A DNA stretch of 64,000 nucleotides from Cristatella mucedo (taxonomy: Eukaryota > Bryozoa > Phylactolaemata > Cristatellidae): NCBI GenBank assembly GCA_009760855.2, contig WPIO01000008.1:11056501-11120500 (forward strand), read 5' to 3'. Every line of letters begins with the position of its first letter. Within the stretch, counting starts at the first letter, position 1. Under the pieces are notes generated by a model, which made no database searches, had not been told where the DNA came from, and was given only the letters and a program-made list of their open reading frames with translations. A program made the translations under genes and the position numbers. Shown here in pieces: positions 1-12,400 of the stretch.

Positions 1-60
1 GAGAGCGCTTTATCAAATGCGTTATTATTATTATTATTACTTGTTATATTTATTGTTCAA
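1..60 (+). mobile_element. L2-type LINE 3' tail (element cut by window edge)
   Basis: The window opens with the GAGAGCGCTTTATCAA motif followed by an (ATT)n run. This is the same 3' end as the full L2-like copy finishing near 7290, so it is the tail of a plus-strand element lying mostly outside the window. Confidence 0.6.
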
Positions 61-1700
61 CCGATACACCAGCACTGCCGACAGAGTGCCTTACACCCAA
101 GATATTGACAAGAGGTGTGGTTTCATGGCTTATGGCCTTGTTATTCGTGCTCCGACTAGTTTATGGCCCAGTGGCGTTTATGGCGCTGCCGCCAGTTTTT
201 GGGCCATTGACATCTATGGCAGTACGGTTTGATGAGGGGTGAGTCAAGGCCTGCCCGCTGCAAGCGTCCGTGGAAATACACGTCTGCTTCAGGTCGATTC
301 AGTGTCCACGTGTCGTCGCATGTGTGCTGTTGGGAGAGCATCAAACTTTTAAGAGGGAGATGTCGCAGTGCATGGCCCGAGTTTCAGTTTCTACAGAAGG
401 GGGTCGAGGGAACCAAAGCGTAGTTTTTCGAGCTTGGCATAATCTCTTGGGGGTTGCTAGTAGTTAAATTCTATGTATCAAATGGCTGGGAGTTAAATGC
501 TGTTATACGTTCAACCAAGCTCAAGGTGCTGACATGTCATGTCGTGTAACCTGTGAAGTGACCAGGTTTTGGAGCATCACTCTACTAAGCTCGGCACGTG
601 AACTGAAGCGAGTACATGTTGCCAGATGTTACGGGCATCTTGCTAGATTTTGCATGTTACCAGAGCAGCCGGTCTCGATGCTCGCACTGTGCGTGTGCAA
701 GGCGCAGGCCAACTGCACACAGTCCGAAGTGGGGAACTGATGGTTACGGTTTAATCGATGGGTCTTTTAGAAGCACGTGAGACGCAGCCGAAGGTGGTAC
801 GTCCCTTTCTGTATTTGGAGACTGCATGTTCGATCTGCATGTGCTCACGAGTAATGGGTTGGCTAAACTCCTGGCACGGGAGTGCCTGCGTATGCGCTCG
901 ACCGTAGCCTTCCCAACCACCGCCCTAACGCTGGGGCTTGGCGGCCAGTGGGTGGTGGCAGGTGGGCTGTAGCGATGCTGGCTCTCCTTCGCCCATCCGA
1001 ACTCCGACTGCAACCGCGTCCCGAAGCGGGTCCTGCGGCTGGCAGGTAGCGGCGATAATCTTCAAAGGATTCCCCGTCTTAATCGCGGCTCGCACCGTAC
1101 CCCAGTTGCAGCGCTTCGAACGGCAAGACGGCGCTAAGCGTTTGTACGATGGACGGAGTCCGCCGGATATTACGAGGGCTTCTACTCAGTCCGATAGGTG
1201 GTCATAGCATTCCCTGGATGCTAACTCTGGCCGGTTGCCCGGTGATAGCTACCGGTACCGCCGCCTGTCCTTCGTTAATCCACCAACGTTCTCATCTCGC
1301 GCAGCGGTTCGCGCGGCCACTCCTCGTGGCCTCATCCGCTCCCAGGTGCTCCCGATTGAAACGGTCTTCATTCTGATTTATTTCTAACCACTCCGACCGG
1401 GCAACTGACAGCTGGTCTTTCGGACTAGTCCCTTAACTTGGCGGCAGGGCTTGTGTCTACTTGCATACCTTCGGTTGTTAGTCATGCTTGGCTGAGCCCA
1501 GCGCCTCAGTCGCACTTGGTGGACCTCTAGCTTATACGCTCTTGATTCCGAGCCAGTGTCTTGTCTACTTACCTCTGCTCCTCGTCGCCGTCAGCCCTAG
1601 CCACCGGTTCTTGCTCGCTCTTAGGCACTGGTGGCTGGCTTCCATTAAAAGCTAGGGTCGGGTGACAGTTAAGTTATGTACTTAATATTGAAATGCAATT
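61..1700. other. Non-coding stretch, nothing recognised
   Basis: Moderately GC-rich DNA with only short overlapping open frames on both strands. I see no recognisable protein, RNA gene or repeat boundary. Confidence 0.5.
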
Positions 1701-1726
1701 CCTTTGTCCAAATTCCTGTGTGCTTT

Positions 1727-1809
1727 GAGTGCTTACCTGCGCACGATTCTGTGCACGTTACTAAGCTTCGAGTGCTCACCTGCGCATGATTCCGTGCACG
1801 CTACTAAGC
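1727..1809. repeat. Two tandem copies of a ~43 bp unit
   Basis: The unit contains GAGTGCTTACCTGCGCACGA and ends ACTAAGC. The second copy differs by a few transitions, mostly C/T. There are too few copies to call a satellite. Confidence 0.6.
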
Positions 1810-1885
1810 AGTGGTCCTAGTAACCAGTAACTGAGCAATGACTGAGCCAGGATTCTCATCTTGGAGGGGACAAGACCCACAAGAT

Positions 1886-1922
1886 TTTCATGTAGGCGGG
1901 GCTAGACCCGCTACATGAAAAA
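1886..1922. repeat. Near-perfect palindrome able to form a hairpin
   Basis: Arms TTTTCATGTAGGCGGG and CCCGCTACATGAAAA pair around a short GCTAGA centre with a one-base bulge. It could be a structured site or the end of a mobile element; no flanking element was identified. Confidence 0.55.
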
Positions 1923-2337
1923 TTATGGCGAAAATCAAAGTGCGAATTCAGCACGAACTCGGCGGTTGCTCATCGATTGGAATAAGGACACAATTTCGTC
2001 ATTCGAGATCGTCGGTGGACATAGAAGTAGGGAGCCTTCCAGGGTTGCTGACCCGCTTCAGCGGGGGAGGGGTGCAAATGCCTCCCTGCTCACCAGGCTC
2101 CGACGCTGAGTGTGTCTTCTTGCGGGCTTTTGCATGCATGTCTAAGCGTGATAGTTTGCCAGTAATTATTGTTTATCGATTCTCCAACCAATTTTAAAGC
2201 GTCTGCATATTTAGAGCTCTTCTATATCTAAAGCGCTATGTTAAAGACTTATTATTGCCACAATTTTCATCATAATAATTATCGTTATTATTGATTTCAA
2301 TTTCGACCTCATCACATACATAAATGTATACATGTAC

Positions 2338-2432
<95 letters not shown>

Positions 2433-2475
2433 TATGTATGTATATGCATATATATATGTATATGTATATATATGT
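2338..2475. repeat. (TA)n microsatellite grading into TATG/TATC
   Basis: About 90 bp of pure TA followed by interrupted TATATG/TATGTA units, then a short GA-rich stretch. The Tyr-Ile open frames across it are artefacts of the repeat. Confidence 0.95.
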
Positions 2476-2479
2476 AGAG

Positions 2480-5300
2480 AGAGGAGAGAGATAGAAAGAG
2501 AGAGTGGCAGTGCTCAATCATTTTCAGAGCGATAAATGCTATTGAAGGAGGAGCTTTTTGGCTAGACCGTTTATTCATCCACCGTTGGCCTCACCGAGCT
2601 TGACAGCTAAACTTCCGTCGTTCACTTTCCGGACCTCGACTTAAGTCATTCTCTTCCTGACCGAAACTTGCAAGACCTGCTCTGAGTTTGCATATTTTAC
2701 AACGGTATGATTACTCAGCTTTATGATTGGGGCAGTAGTATGCGGTCTTCCTGTAGCGAATATGATGGAGGCCAGCTCTAGATCGAAGGGATACCCGAGG
2801 TACTTGGCGTTCGGTGCGGCAGCGTCCATCCGGGTAGTGTGTCGAGCGCTTTGCCTGCATCACGGTCCGGAGCTTTATTTTTGGGTCTCGTTGAAAATGC
2901 CGCTCAAGAATCCGCCTCGGCTTCGCTGGGCAAGAGGTCAGCTCTTCTCTCGCTCAGCCTCTGCATTGATTAGACCTCGCTCAGCCTCTGCATTGATTGG
3001 ACCGCGCTCAGCCTTTGCATTGGTAGGACCGTGCTCGTCAGCGATCGTTCGCTAATCGAGGCGATAATAGTTCTCGAAGGGGATTTCGGAGAACTAGTCG
3101 AGCTGGTAATAGCTCCGGCTGAGCGGGTCGTCGATTGCTGGAAAGTAGCGCTTCCAACTCTTAGCGCCGTTGCCTGCGCCGAGCGAGTCCCCAGGTCGGC
3201 GATTGCTGCTTCGGGACTCCAGTGGTAGTGGCAAACACTTCCCTGATCGCAGTCTGAGCCCATTTCGAGGCTGTCCTGCAGCGTGATCCGACGTGACCCG
3301 ATGAGCAAGAACCGATGCTCTCACTTTCCCGCGTCGTCCCCGGCTAGGTAGCGGTGTAGCACCATAGCAAGGCTGCGTCCTTGCAGGGCTTTCGCTGTCG
3401 CAGTCGCTCTTGCAGTCTGCTTGGAAACCCAAAGTCGTTCGGAGCGAATTCAGATCACCGATCTCCTGGCGAACCTACGAAGGATAAGCATACTCACCAG
3501 GCATGACTTTAAAACGAATCCATAGCCAGTAGTTATTGTCTCGAGGGAGGACTTTACCCTTAGATAAGCGTTACCAGATGTCACCAGAAGTAACGCTACA
3601 TGAACATGTTCACGCTGTCCCGGATTCGAGTAAGTCCCTACAGGCGAGTTCACACCGACTTGTGAAAAATTCCTTTAAAACAGTCGAGTGACTCTGTGCC
3701 TGAAGCCGCTCGAAAGCATTTTGCTGCATTTTAAAGCTACTTTAAATTTAGGTTACATGACCACAAAGTTGTAAAGGGGAAGGACCTCTCCAGTGAAGGT
3801 CAGGACAACCCATGGGATGGCTGGACCGCGATCTTGTGTGAACTAGCCAATCGCAGCAGTAGGCGGATTGGGGTTTTCCAGCGACACGTCCCTTTTGGGT
3901 CGCATCGGACTGGGATATCTGGCAGCAGCCAGGTAACCCACTTCTCTTCTGGCCCCTTGTAAGATGATACATTAGTGTTTGGGAGGCCCAACTGCAATGG
4001 GTTAAATATCAGCCCGACTTATAGAGCACTCGCGAGCCCCAAGAGATGTCGAAGCCGAGAGAGAGAGAGAGAAAGAGAGGAGGGGAGAGAAGGAGAGAAT
4101 AGGACGTTTCGTCCGTGTGAGCTTAATCCATGACCTCCGAAACCTGGATAGCACCAAGAGGCTAGCTGGGATCAACCTTGCATAGCCGTCGAGGTATATG
4201 ACCTCAAACATTAGGGAGCTGTTCTTCCGCGTGAGTGCTTCGAAACGGCCTCGCCTTTGACTCTAAAGCGTCGAGCACATATTCGCGATACCCAGAAGAC
4301 TCTCGTCCGTCCACGCGACGCGTCGCGACACGAAGAGCGGCACTGCCCGAGGTTCAGCCCTAGCCCGAGACTTGACCCGCACACGGAGCGCTCTCACGCC
4401 TTGACTTTCCAGTGGTACGAATGGCTGCCGCATCTCATTCGCACGAGCTCCTAGCACTAAAGTCGGCTGCTGCTTGACAAAAAAAGCAACGTTTCAGCTG
4501 TCTTAGAGCCACTGCTTGACAACCCGACTCATGACATGAGTGGCTGCTATTTTTTCTCCAGTGCGAGTGCTGCTATTTGGAGCTGCTCCAGAAAGAAGTG
4601 TGCCCAACTTGAAGAAACGCCTGAAGTGTGCCCAACTTGAAGAAACGCCTCAAGGTGGAGTCGCCGTAATTTTCAGACTTCGTGAGGCATAAGTGGTACC
4701 ACAAAACCAATTCCTGAACACTGCAGTGCATGTAAAAGCACAGAGCTCGTACCAGTACCCAAGCCTCGTTATACCTGTAAGGTATACCTTGCCTATATAT
4801 ATATATACCTTATACGTTGCCTCTTTATACCTGTAAGCCTAAGAGAGAAGCTATTCAGCAGAGCTGACCGAGCACGGACCGAGTCCACGGAGCCTGCTAC
4901 TTATCTTTTAGCTGCTGCCATTCTGGCTGATGCACCGTCTTAAGATCGAGTACAATAAGAACGACAAGAAGCGCTCGAGCGAGATCATGCCTTCGATCTT
5001 CAGAGGAACGAGCGAGAGCGGAGATGTTCAAAATGACGACTTTTGCACTCACTAGCATAGCTATGGGCTTGAAGCAACGAGTCCTTCACCGAGGCTTCTG
5101 GTGCTATTGGACGACGACCTCCTGTCTCTAGCAATGCATCGACGAAACAAGAGCCCGGCGGGTGACGTGTGCTGCAATGCAAGTCGCCAGGGTCAGAGCA
5201 AAGAGCTATCTCAAACTGAGCCAATTTGCAATTATTTGCCATGTCATTTGCGGAAGCGATGGCTAACTCCGAGCGAGCGAACGTCGGGTGGTAACAGTCA
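2480..5300. other. Long non-coding stretch with minor tandem repeats
   Basis: No recognisable protein. It holds about three copies of a 26 bp unit (CGCTCAGCCTCTGCATTGAT) at roughly 2950-3040, a short GA microsatellite near 4058-4100, and a duplicated 30 bp unit (AAGTGTGCCCAACTTGAAGA) near 4590-4652. Confidence 0.6.
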
Positions 5301-5319
5301 ACCGTCTGCTTAACCGCTC

Positions 5320-7290
5320 CCATGTTAGGTTCTTACCTGACGATCCCTGCGATGATCCTAGCTGATCGCTTCTCTAGCTTCTTTATCCAGAAGATAGACA
5401 AGATCAGCGAGTCCATCACTGCCATGTCAGCCTCCCCCCCCCCTAGAACACTGTCCCTCGATTCCTTGCAGCACCTCTATTTCTGCATTCAAGCAGGTCA
5501 CTGGTGACCTCGTCCTGGAGTTCATACTCCAGTCAAAGGAGACAAAAAGTCCATTTGACCCTAGTCCCACTATCATGCTCCTACGTTGCATTGATCTGCT
5601 TCTGCCATGCATAACTAACATTATTAATATGTCATTAGCCTCAGGTCATGTCCCAGCACCTTTCAAAAAAGCTATAGTCAGGCCACTTCTCAAGAAAGCA
5701 ACACTAGACCAAGAGAACTTGAGCAACTACCGTCCAGTCTCCGTTCTACCATTCTTATCAAAGACACTGGAACGGGTCGTGGCGGACCAGTTGAACTCAC
5801 ATATTGAAACTTCAACCTTGCTAGTAAGTTCCAGTCTGGTCTTAAGAGCCAATCACTCCACAGAGTCAGCATTGCTTCGGGTGTAAAGCGACCTACTTAG
5901 GAATGCAGACATGGGTAGAGTATCTCTGCTGTTTTGCTCGATCTTTCGGCAGCTTTTGATGCCATCGACCACCAAGTTCTTCTAGAGCGCCTCTCATCTC
6001 TCATCGCCTGGGCATCACTGGCACTGCTCTGCAGTGGTTCAGGTCCTATCTCAGTGGGAGACTCCAGAGTATTGACGTGAATGGACAAAGATCATCCGAA
6101 GTACCTCTGAAATATGGAGTACCTCAGGGCTCAGTGCTAGGTCCGATTCTTTTCACGGTCTATACTCTCCCTCTTGCTGATGTGATTGCCAAGCACAATC
6201 TAGGCTTTCACTTCTATGCGGATGACACTCAGTTTTACCTTTGCTTTGATCCCTCACAGACTTCGAGCACGTCGAAATCTCTTAACTCCCTTCCTGCATG
6301 TATTGATGACATCCGCACATGGATGGCAGAAACTTTTCTTAAATTAAATGATGATACAATGATGATACTAAGTTACTAGTTTTGGACAAACCAAGTGTAA
6401 TTCAGAAATTGGAAAAGCTAACGCTCAAAATTGGCTCTGCCAGCGTATCTCCTGTTGAATCTGCACGAAATCTAGGTGTCATGTTCCAAAGTGACTTTTC
6501 GTTAGACGACCTCATCAGCTCAAAAATAAAGTCCGCCTACTTGCAGCTACATAACATTGCTAAAACTCGGGCTTGTTTAGATAGGAATACCACATCTAAG
6601 TGGGTCCATACATTTGTGACATCTCTTGACTTTTGTAACTCACAGCTTACTCGCCTACCGACATGTGCAATCAGGTACTTCCAGTTGGTGCAAAACTCTG
6701 CAGCTAGGCTTGTCTGTCGTGAGCGTCGCAGTTACCACATCACACCACTTCTCGCCGACCTGCACTGGCTACCAGTCAAGCAACGGATTGACTTCAAGGT
6801 TTTATCACTCACTTTTAAGTCCCTTCATTATTTGGCTCCAGGCTACTTATAAGATCTAACCCCTCACCAGGCCAAGCATCGTACCCACCCGCTTTTCGGA
6901 AACTAAATGTTGCCTATACCTCATACAAATCTCAAATTAGTTCGTATGCTCCCAAAGCTTGGAACTCACTCCCGACTGCGTCACGACATCCTTTGACTTG
7001 ACCACATTGAAAAAGAACTTGAGAAACGTACCTGTTTATGACAGCATTTAGTGGGTCCCTATGATTAGTCCTTTATGTGCTTGCGCGTGCTGACACTGTT
7101 GCTTGCTGCCACTAACCACACTTGCATGCTGACCGTGTGCATGTTTTCCCTAACCATGTTATTCATGTTGTTTATCAAGCGCGATACCGCTCACCATTCG
7201 ATCGTCTTTCCTGTGCAGCAAATGTAAAGCGCCTAGAAAAAGAGTTCTCTGAGGGCGCTTTATCAAGTGTATTATTATTATTCTTATTAT
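5320..7290 (+). mobile_element. L2-clade LINE, 5'-truncated and frame-broken
   Basis: Reverse transcriptase motifs run in order along the plus strand: LADRFSSFFIQKIDKI (5360s), the finger region NYRPVSVLPFLSKTLERVV (5730-5780), YGVPQGSVLGPILFTVY (6114-6165), the catalytic box FYADDTQFYL (6212-6241), LNDD at the palm end, and the C-terminal DLHWLPVKQRID region (6758-6795). The endonuclease is absent, and the frame is broken by stops or shifts near 5886, 5940-6070 and 6379, so it cannot be autonomous. The 3' end reads AAAGCGCCTAGAAAAAGAG, then GGGCGCTTTATCAAGTG and (ATT)n, the kind of 3' tail common in L2-clade elements. It is the longest copy of the window's dominant LINE family. Assignment to L2 rather than CR1 rests on the tail and the YADDTQ box. 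Confidence 0.85.
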
Positions 7291-7344
7291 TAGTCTGGCC
7301 ACTGATTGGCATCTGAGCGCCGAGTCGGTCGAGAGTTCTTGCAG

Positions 7345-7435
7345 CATGTGTTAAGCGCCCAGAGATACATTCAGTTTTTTTACGGGTGTTATTTAAATGT
7401 GTTATTATTATTGTTACTATCGCTATTATTATCAC
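7345..7435 (+). mobile_element. Second L2-type tail
   Basis: A diverged TTAAGCGCCCAGAGATACATT segment followed by an ATT-rich run, immediately downstream of the larger L2. It is probably the tail of a separate, heavily truncated insertion. Confidence 0.55.
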
Positions 7436-7470
7436 GTGAATGTCAATGAAAAGCAGGATTTAACATCTAT

Positions 7471-7612
7471 CCCGGTTTGCCCCAGCGGTTAAGATGCTCG
7501 CCCCGACCAAGGTCAGGCTGAGGTAGTGGGCTCGAGCCCCGAGGCACGTGTGAAGCGCCAGAATAGAGATTAAGTTCCCTTAGGACACTATACAAATTGA
7601 TCGCGTTATTAT
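7471..7612 (+). mobile_element. tRNA-derived SINE, family 1
   Basis: The head has an A-box-like CCCAGCGGTTAAGATGCTCG and a B-box-like GGGCTCGAGCCCC, the internal pol III promoter layout of a tRNA. The body continues GTGAAGCGCC, AGATTAAGTT and an ACTATACAAATT end with ATT-rich sequence, matching the L2 tail of this window. At least seven other copies occur here in both orientations. Confidence 0.8.
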
Positions 7613-7619
7613 TTTATAT

Positions 7620-8000
7620 TATCCTTTAATGACGAGGAGCGACAGGACGATTTTAAAAACAGCGAAACTCGAACCGCGCATTCGAAATAAAGCCCGTCGA
7701 GGTCTCGAAAGCCGCGCTTGTTTCGAGCTTTCGTGGTCCTTTCCTCTTTTAGGATTTGCTTTTGTCTTTCGACGAAGCACGCTCCCCCACCCCATAGTTG
7801 GATCGATCTTTGCTTTGATTGACGGGTTGCCGCGCAGCTCCTATCTCGAGACCTCCGTACTATTGCTGTCTTCTACGAGAGAGTGCGGCGTGGCGACCCA
7901 GAAGACTACGCAGGAATCGAGAATGACCGGACAGGCGGCAGGAGAACTCTTTCGTGTAACGTAGAGAAAAAACACTCGGCCGGCGGTTCTCCACTCCGCC
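7620..8000. other. Non-coding transition into a GC-rich block
   Basis: No recognised gene or repeat. GC content rises towards 8000. Confidence 0.4.
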
Positions 8001-10125
8001 GTATTTCCCGGAGCGTCCACGGCATTTCCGGATGCGGGCGAGAGCGCAGAGAGATGCAGCCGCGGCGGCTCCTCGCTGCGTGGCGCACGCGCGTCCGCCC
8101 GACTGCCGACCTACCGGCCGGCGCTCAACGTCGGAGGGCCGCCGCGGCACGGCCGTAGCTTCCGCTGCCAAGCCGTCGCCGGGTACGTCGTCCGGTCGAC
8201 CGCTCGCGGCCGCTCCCTCATGGCGCCCCGTCGGTGCCGGCCGATCACGCCGAGCGCTCGTCGGGCGCTGCTCCTCCCGATCGCCGCCCGGCGGCGGTGG
8301 CGCCGACGGTGCGCCGCTGCCGCCGCCGGCGCTTCGGTGGATGAGCGTCGAGTCGATCTGCGTCAGAGTCGGCGCGCCGGCGGTGGCGGGGAAGGGGGTA
8401 ACGCCGCACGCGCTGCTGCGACGGCTGCGCGCGTCGTCCTTTGCTCGAGCTGCAGCGACGCGACCGGTTGGGCTCGATCGGAGCGGCGGCCGCGGCGATG
8501 GCGGCCGCGGCCCGTGCGTACCTGGCTCGGAGCGGGCACGGCCAGCGGCTGTCGCGAGCGCAGCCTGATGGGCGCTCGAGGATTGACGCGCACGCTTCGC
8601 GTGCCTTCGCCAGCCATCGCAACGACGACCTGTATCTGCGAGGGCGTGCCGCGAGCCTCCGTCTTCCTTCGCCGCTGTCGCCGCCGCCGCCTCAGCGGCC
8701 TCGGCCGACTGTCATCGCTGCGACCAACGTCTTCCGCCTTCGCGGTCAACGAAGCGGCTGCTTGTCAAACGGGAGCCGCATTCGTGTTGGTGCGGGGCTT
8801 CCGTCGCCGCAGCCGCCGACGGCCGGCGCCCGCCGCGGCCGCGGCCCATGACGCGCGAGTGCGCGTCATTAGCAGCGGCGGCGACATCAGCTGCCATGTG
8901 CCGCGGTGGCAGCCGGTGGCGCGAGAGCACGCGCCATCAGCGAAGGCGGTGGCACCAGCAGCCGGCGCCGCCGCCGCAGCGGAGCTGCACGCCGGAGTGC
9001 GGCGACCGGTCAGTGCCCAGAGGAGCAGATGGTAGCCGCTCTTTCTTCCCCCCCCCCTTCGGCCGCAGCTCGGGCCTTGGCCGCCGGTCGAGCACGATAC
9101 CCGAACGAAGAGCCAGACTCGCAGCGGCGACGAACTGGGCGCCGCTGGGAATTAGCCCCTCGCTGACGTAGCGGCGGCGGCAGCCGCCCCATCGCAGCCG
9201 CCCCGTCGGTCTGGGGAAGGACTACTTGTTGCGCCTGCAATCTACTTTGCAGTCCAGCTTAGGAACGCGCAGCAAGCGAGCGAGCGACGCTGGTCAGACG
9301 TGTGGCGAGAGTTAAATTCCCTAGAGAGCAGACTGCGGAGTGCCGCGAAAGGCGAAGGACGAACGCTAAATGAAGAGCTGCTTATTACGCAACCGTTGCC
9401 GGAGCTGTGCATGGCGTAGTTTTTGTCGTCGCGAGTGGATCGCGGTTATATGTGGGAGCCCCGTCGGGCGGCTGTCCTCGCTTAGTTGTCCAATCCTAGT
9501 TAGCGTAGCCTATCCGAGGCACCGAACTGCAACGCTCCAAGCCAGCGCTTGCCAGCCGCGAAGGAGCGATCTCTCAGCCCCTGACCTCTAACCTGAAGGC
9601 AGGCGCAGTCGCTCAGGACTGACTGGCCGAGCCTCGAGAACTAGGGTCAGCTCCTCGGTTGCTCCGCCGCGAGTGAGCGCGAGCGCTACATTCCCAGCTG
9701 TCACCGTCGCCGCCGGGCCAGTACCGCAGCTGAGCACGGCTCGAATGAATCGCCACCGGCGCCGCCACCGACTTTGCTTGCAGCACCGCCGCCGACCGAG
9801 CACCGTCGCGCGGCGATACTCACGCGGCGGTGCTGCGCTTCGCTCCGCCTCGTCTCCGATCTGTCCTCGCCCAGCAAGCGACGACCAAAGACACTGCATC
9901 AGTCCGAACAAGACGCACGCCATCTTGCCGCTGCAGATGCCTCTGCGTCAAATGCCGCGCGTCGCGGCGTAGCTCGGCGATTCACCCGACGTCGCACAGG
10001 CTGGCCGTGACCGGAAAACGCCGCCAACGGCCGTCGCCATCGGGATTTCCGCTCTGCGCTACGCTCGGCGGCGCGCACGAGGGGAGCGGAAGACTAGCTG
10101 CGGCGTACGCGAGGTTGCACTAAAT
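8000..10125. promoter_or_regulatory. CpG-island-like GC-rich block
   Basis: About 2 kb of very GC-rich, CpG-rich DNA bounded by much more AT-rich sequence. Open frames occur in all six frames simply because stop codons are rare, and their translations are low-complexity Arg/Ala/Pro runs with no domain. A YY1-like GCCATCTTG sits near 9922, as seen at many animal start sites. I read it as a promoter-type island of a gene whose exons I cannot identify, or one outside the window. A rapidly evolving coding exon cannot be excluded. Confidence 0.5.
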
Positions 10126-12400
10126 AAATGCAGCATTACCTTTGCATGACCTTGAACCAAGACCGTAGGCAAGATCTCGGCACCAAGGGCTAAACCTCTT
10201 CTGGATGTCGTTACACGTTTCGGCCTTCTCATCAAAACCTTGTCGGATAGGCTCTTTTACAACACTAGAATATAGTGTTCTAATACTATTTTTAATTCAT
10301 CTACCCACCCTTACTGCTAGGATAACTCTAAAACGTTTGGGAAAGCCTGAAAATCTGGGCTGAAGGCGCGTTGCACTTGACGGGCTTATCTTGTTTTTAG
10401 ACTTATCTACGTCTTTAGCAATTTAAAAAAATGTGAGTCTCTTTAAAAAAAATTAGCAGCAGCCTTTATCTAGAATGCGACATTCGGCCTGCATTTCGAA
10501 CGAGTGTGGTGCCGCCACTGGCCTTGCAAGCCCCGTCTGAAAAATTAAGTGGCGGCTCCACTTCGGAGAAACGTCTTTAATCTACACTACCAACGCATGC
10601 CCGCCGGCAAGCCTCTAGAACCATACTATAATCCTGGTAGCCTCGCATGGGAAACCTTATGGCTACCAGGAGGGACGGTCTAGCGGTTTTTCATGGGTAC
10701 GCTAAAGTCCAGTGGACAGAGCTTGTTCGTTTGACCCCACTGCGGCTCGGGGCCAGTGCGACGCGTCCTAGCGATAACATCCTTAGCCGACTTGCTACGG
10801 CTGATGCCTCGGGGTTTCGCTGTTTAGCAGCCTACAGAGCTGATTCCAAATAGCAAAGTCTCTAGCGATTCCTTAGCAGGAGATTTCTAGAAATCATTGG
10901 CCCCACCCCAAGAGACAGTTTCGTAAGTATAGCACTGAATGGAAGCTGCACAGAATGAATGTCCTTTAAGCATCCGCCTATATCCGGCTGTCCCGCATGT
11001 GCAGACAGCCTGTCGCTTTGCGCGTGTAAGATGCACCGTCAATTAGGACTCGTCGGCCTCATCCACAAAGGCTGTTTAGTTTCTTTTATAAAGAGACGAT
11101 AGCCTCTTTTGGGGCCAATAATGTGATTCTATGGTGCCAAAGGAGCGTCGAACAAAAGAAATTGTAAGACCTACATGCAAAAATTGCTACCCAGTATTCT
11201 GGAAGAATCTTAATCTTCGTATCTAAGGAGCACCGCCCTGAACCTCTAAAAACGCAGACTAAAAAGAGACAAGTACTTGAATTTGCAACGCTTGAAGCTG
11301 CCCAATGAAGGATAGTACTCGGCGTTCTTCTACAGCCCTTACTGGAACCGAGTAGCATCCATCTAGATCATCAATACCTCCAAGCTGCGCGCCATAAAAA
11401 AAAATGTCTACGTAGTTTCGCCACGAGAAAATAAATTTTTCATTTCCAATTTTGTTATAGCCCACCGATGCGCGCTCAAGGTGCGCCGCGCGCGGTGGCT
11501 TCCTTGGACCCTCGCGTTTAAAAAGGGAGCGCGTATCTCCGCTTGCGAAGCCTGAAACGGAGCGCCGGAGGAGGAGGGCCGCTCGGCGCGCCTTTTCAGA
11601 GCTTGCGTGAAAAATCGACTTCCTAGCGCCTCTAAAATAATGATTGATTCATCGATAGAAAAATGCTGGAGCGCCTTCCGGTAACCGACTGTGAATGAGC
11701 GCGGAGAGTGATGAGCCGACTCGCAGCCAGCTCAGCTGGGCGCCATCTTAAACTGGGAAAAAAGGGGACCGCTACACTTTGGATGAGACGGCATGAGATC
11801 TGCGTGCCGAGAGAGCGCGCCATCCGATCGATACCTCAAAGTCACCGCTGTCTCCAAGTTTAAAACCACTCGCTGGTCGGGCCGCAGGCCAGCGGAAGTT
11901 CTATCTCGCATGCATTTTCTTCGAAGCTCGACGTGGCGCGGCCGCGGGAAGTCGGGGAGGGAAAGGTCGCCTACTCGCGCTAAGCAGCTCGCTAAGCTAG
12001 CGCTACTCTCGGAGCGCCTGACAAGGTTTGGCTGGCTCTGCGACAGAGCGATGGATAGAGAAACACCAAAAGGAAGATACGGAGAGAAAAAGTGAAGAGG
12101 AGAGAGCGAAAAAGACAGAGAGGAAAAGGGATAAGCGAGAAAGAGAGAGAGGCATTGGATTCAAATGCGTTGCGGTATCAATTTGAGAGCAGATAAGACT
12201 TGTAAAGGTCCAAAGGGCCGAGGCAATGAGCTGTTCGTGTATAGTGTTTGCGAGCGAGGAGCTTAGAACAGGAGGTCTCTCCGGGCAACGGCTGAAAACG
12301 TTGCAGAATCCGCCGTTAGCGTCGGGTAGATTAGCTGCTACGGCGACAGGTATTATATTGGGTCGGTCGAATAGGATGAGCTGGTGTGATTATTGCCTTC
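10126..12400. other. Non-coding, with a short GC-rich patch
   Basis: No recognised gene. At 11470-12000 a GC-rich patch contains TTTAAAAAGGGAGCGCG near 11516 and CGCCATCTTAAA near 11741, which resemble core-promoter and YY1-like sequences but have no recognisable exon after them. A purine-rich GAGAGA-like run follows at 12060-12160. Confidence 0.4.

Noticed and set aside
2236-2578. Tyr-Ile open frames around 2.3-2.5 kb
   Set aside because: Pure translation of the (TA)n microsatellite.
8032-9240. Long open frames (up to 271 codons) in the 8-9.2 kb GC-rich block
   Set aside because: All frames are open on both strands, translations are Arg/Ala/Pro-rich with no domain, and no splice structure is convincing; low stop-codon density explains them.
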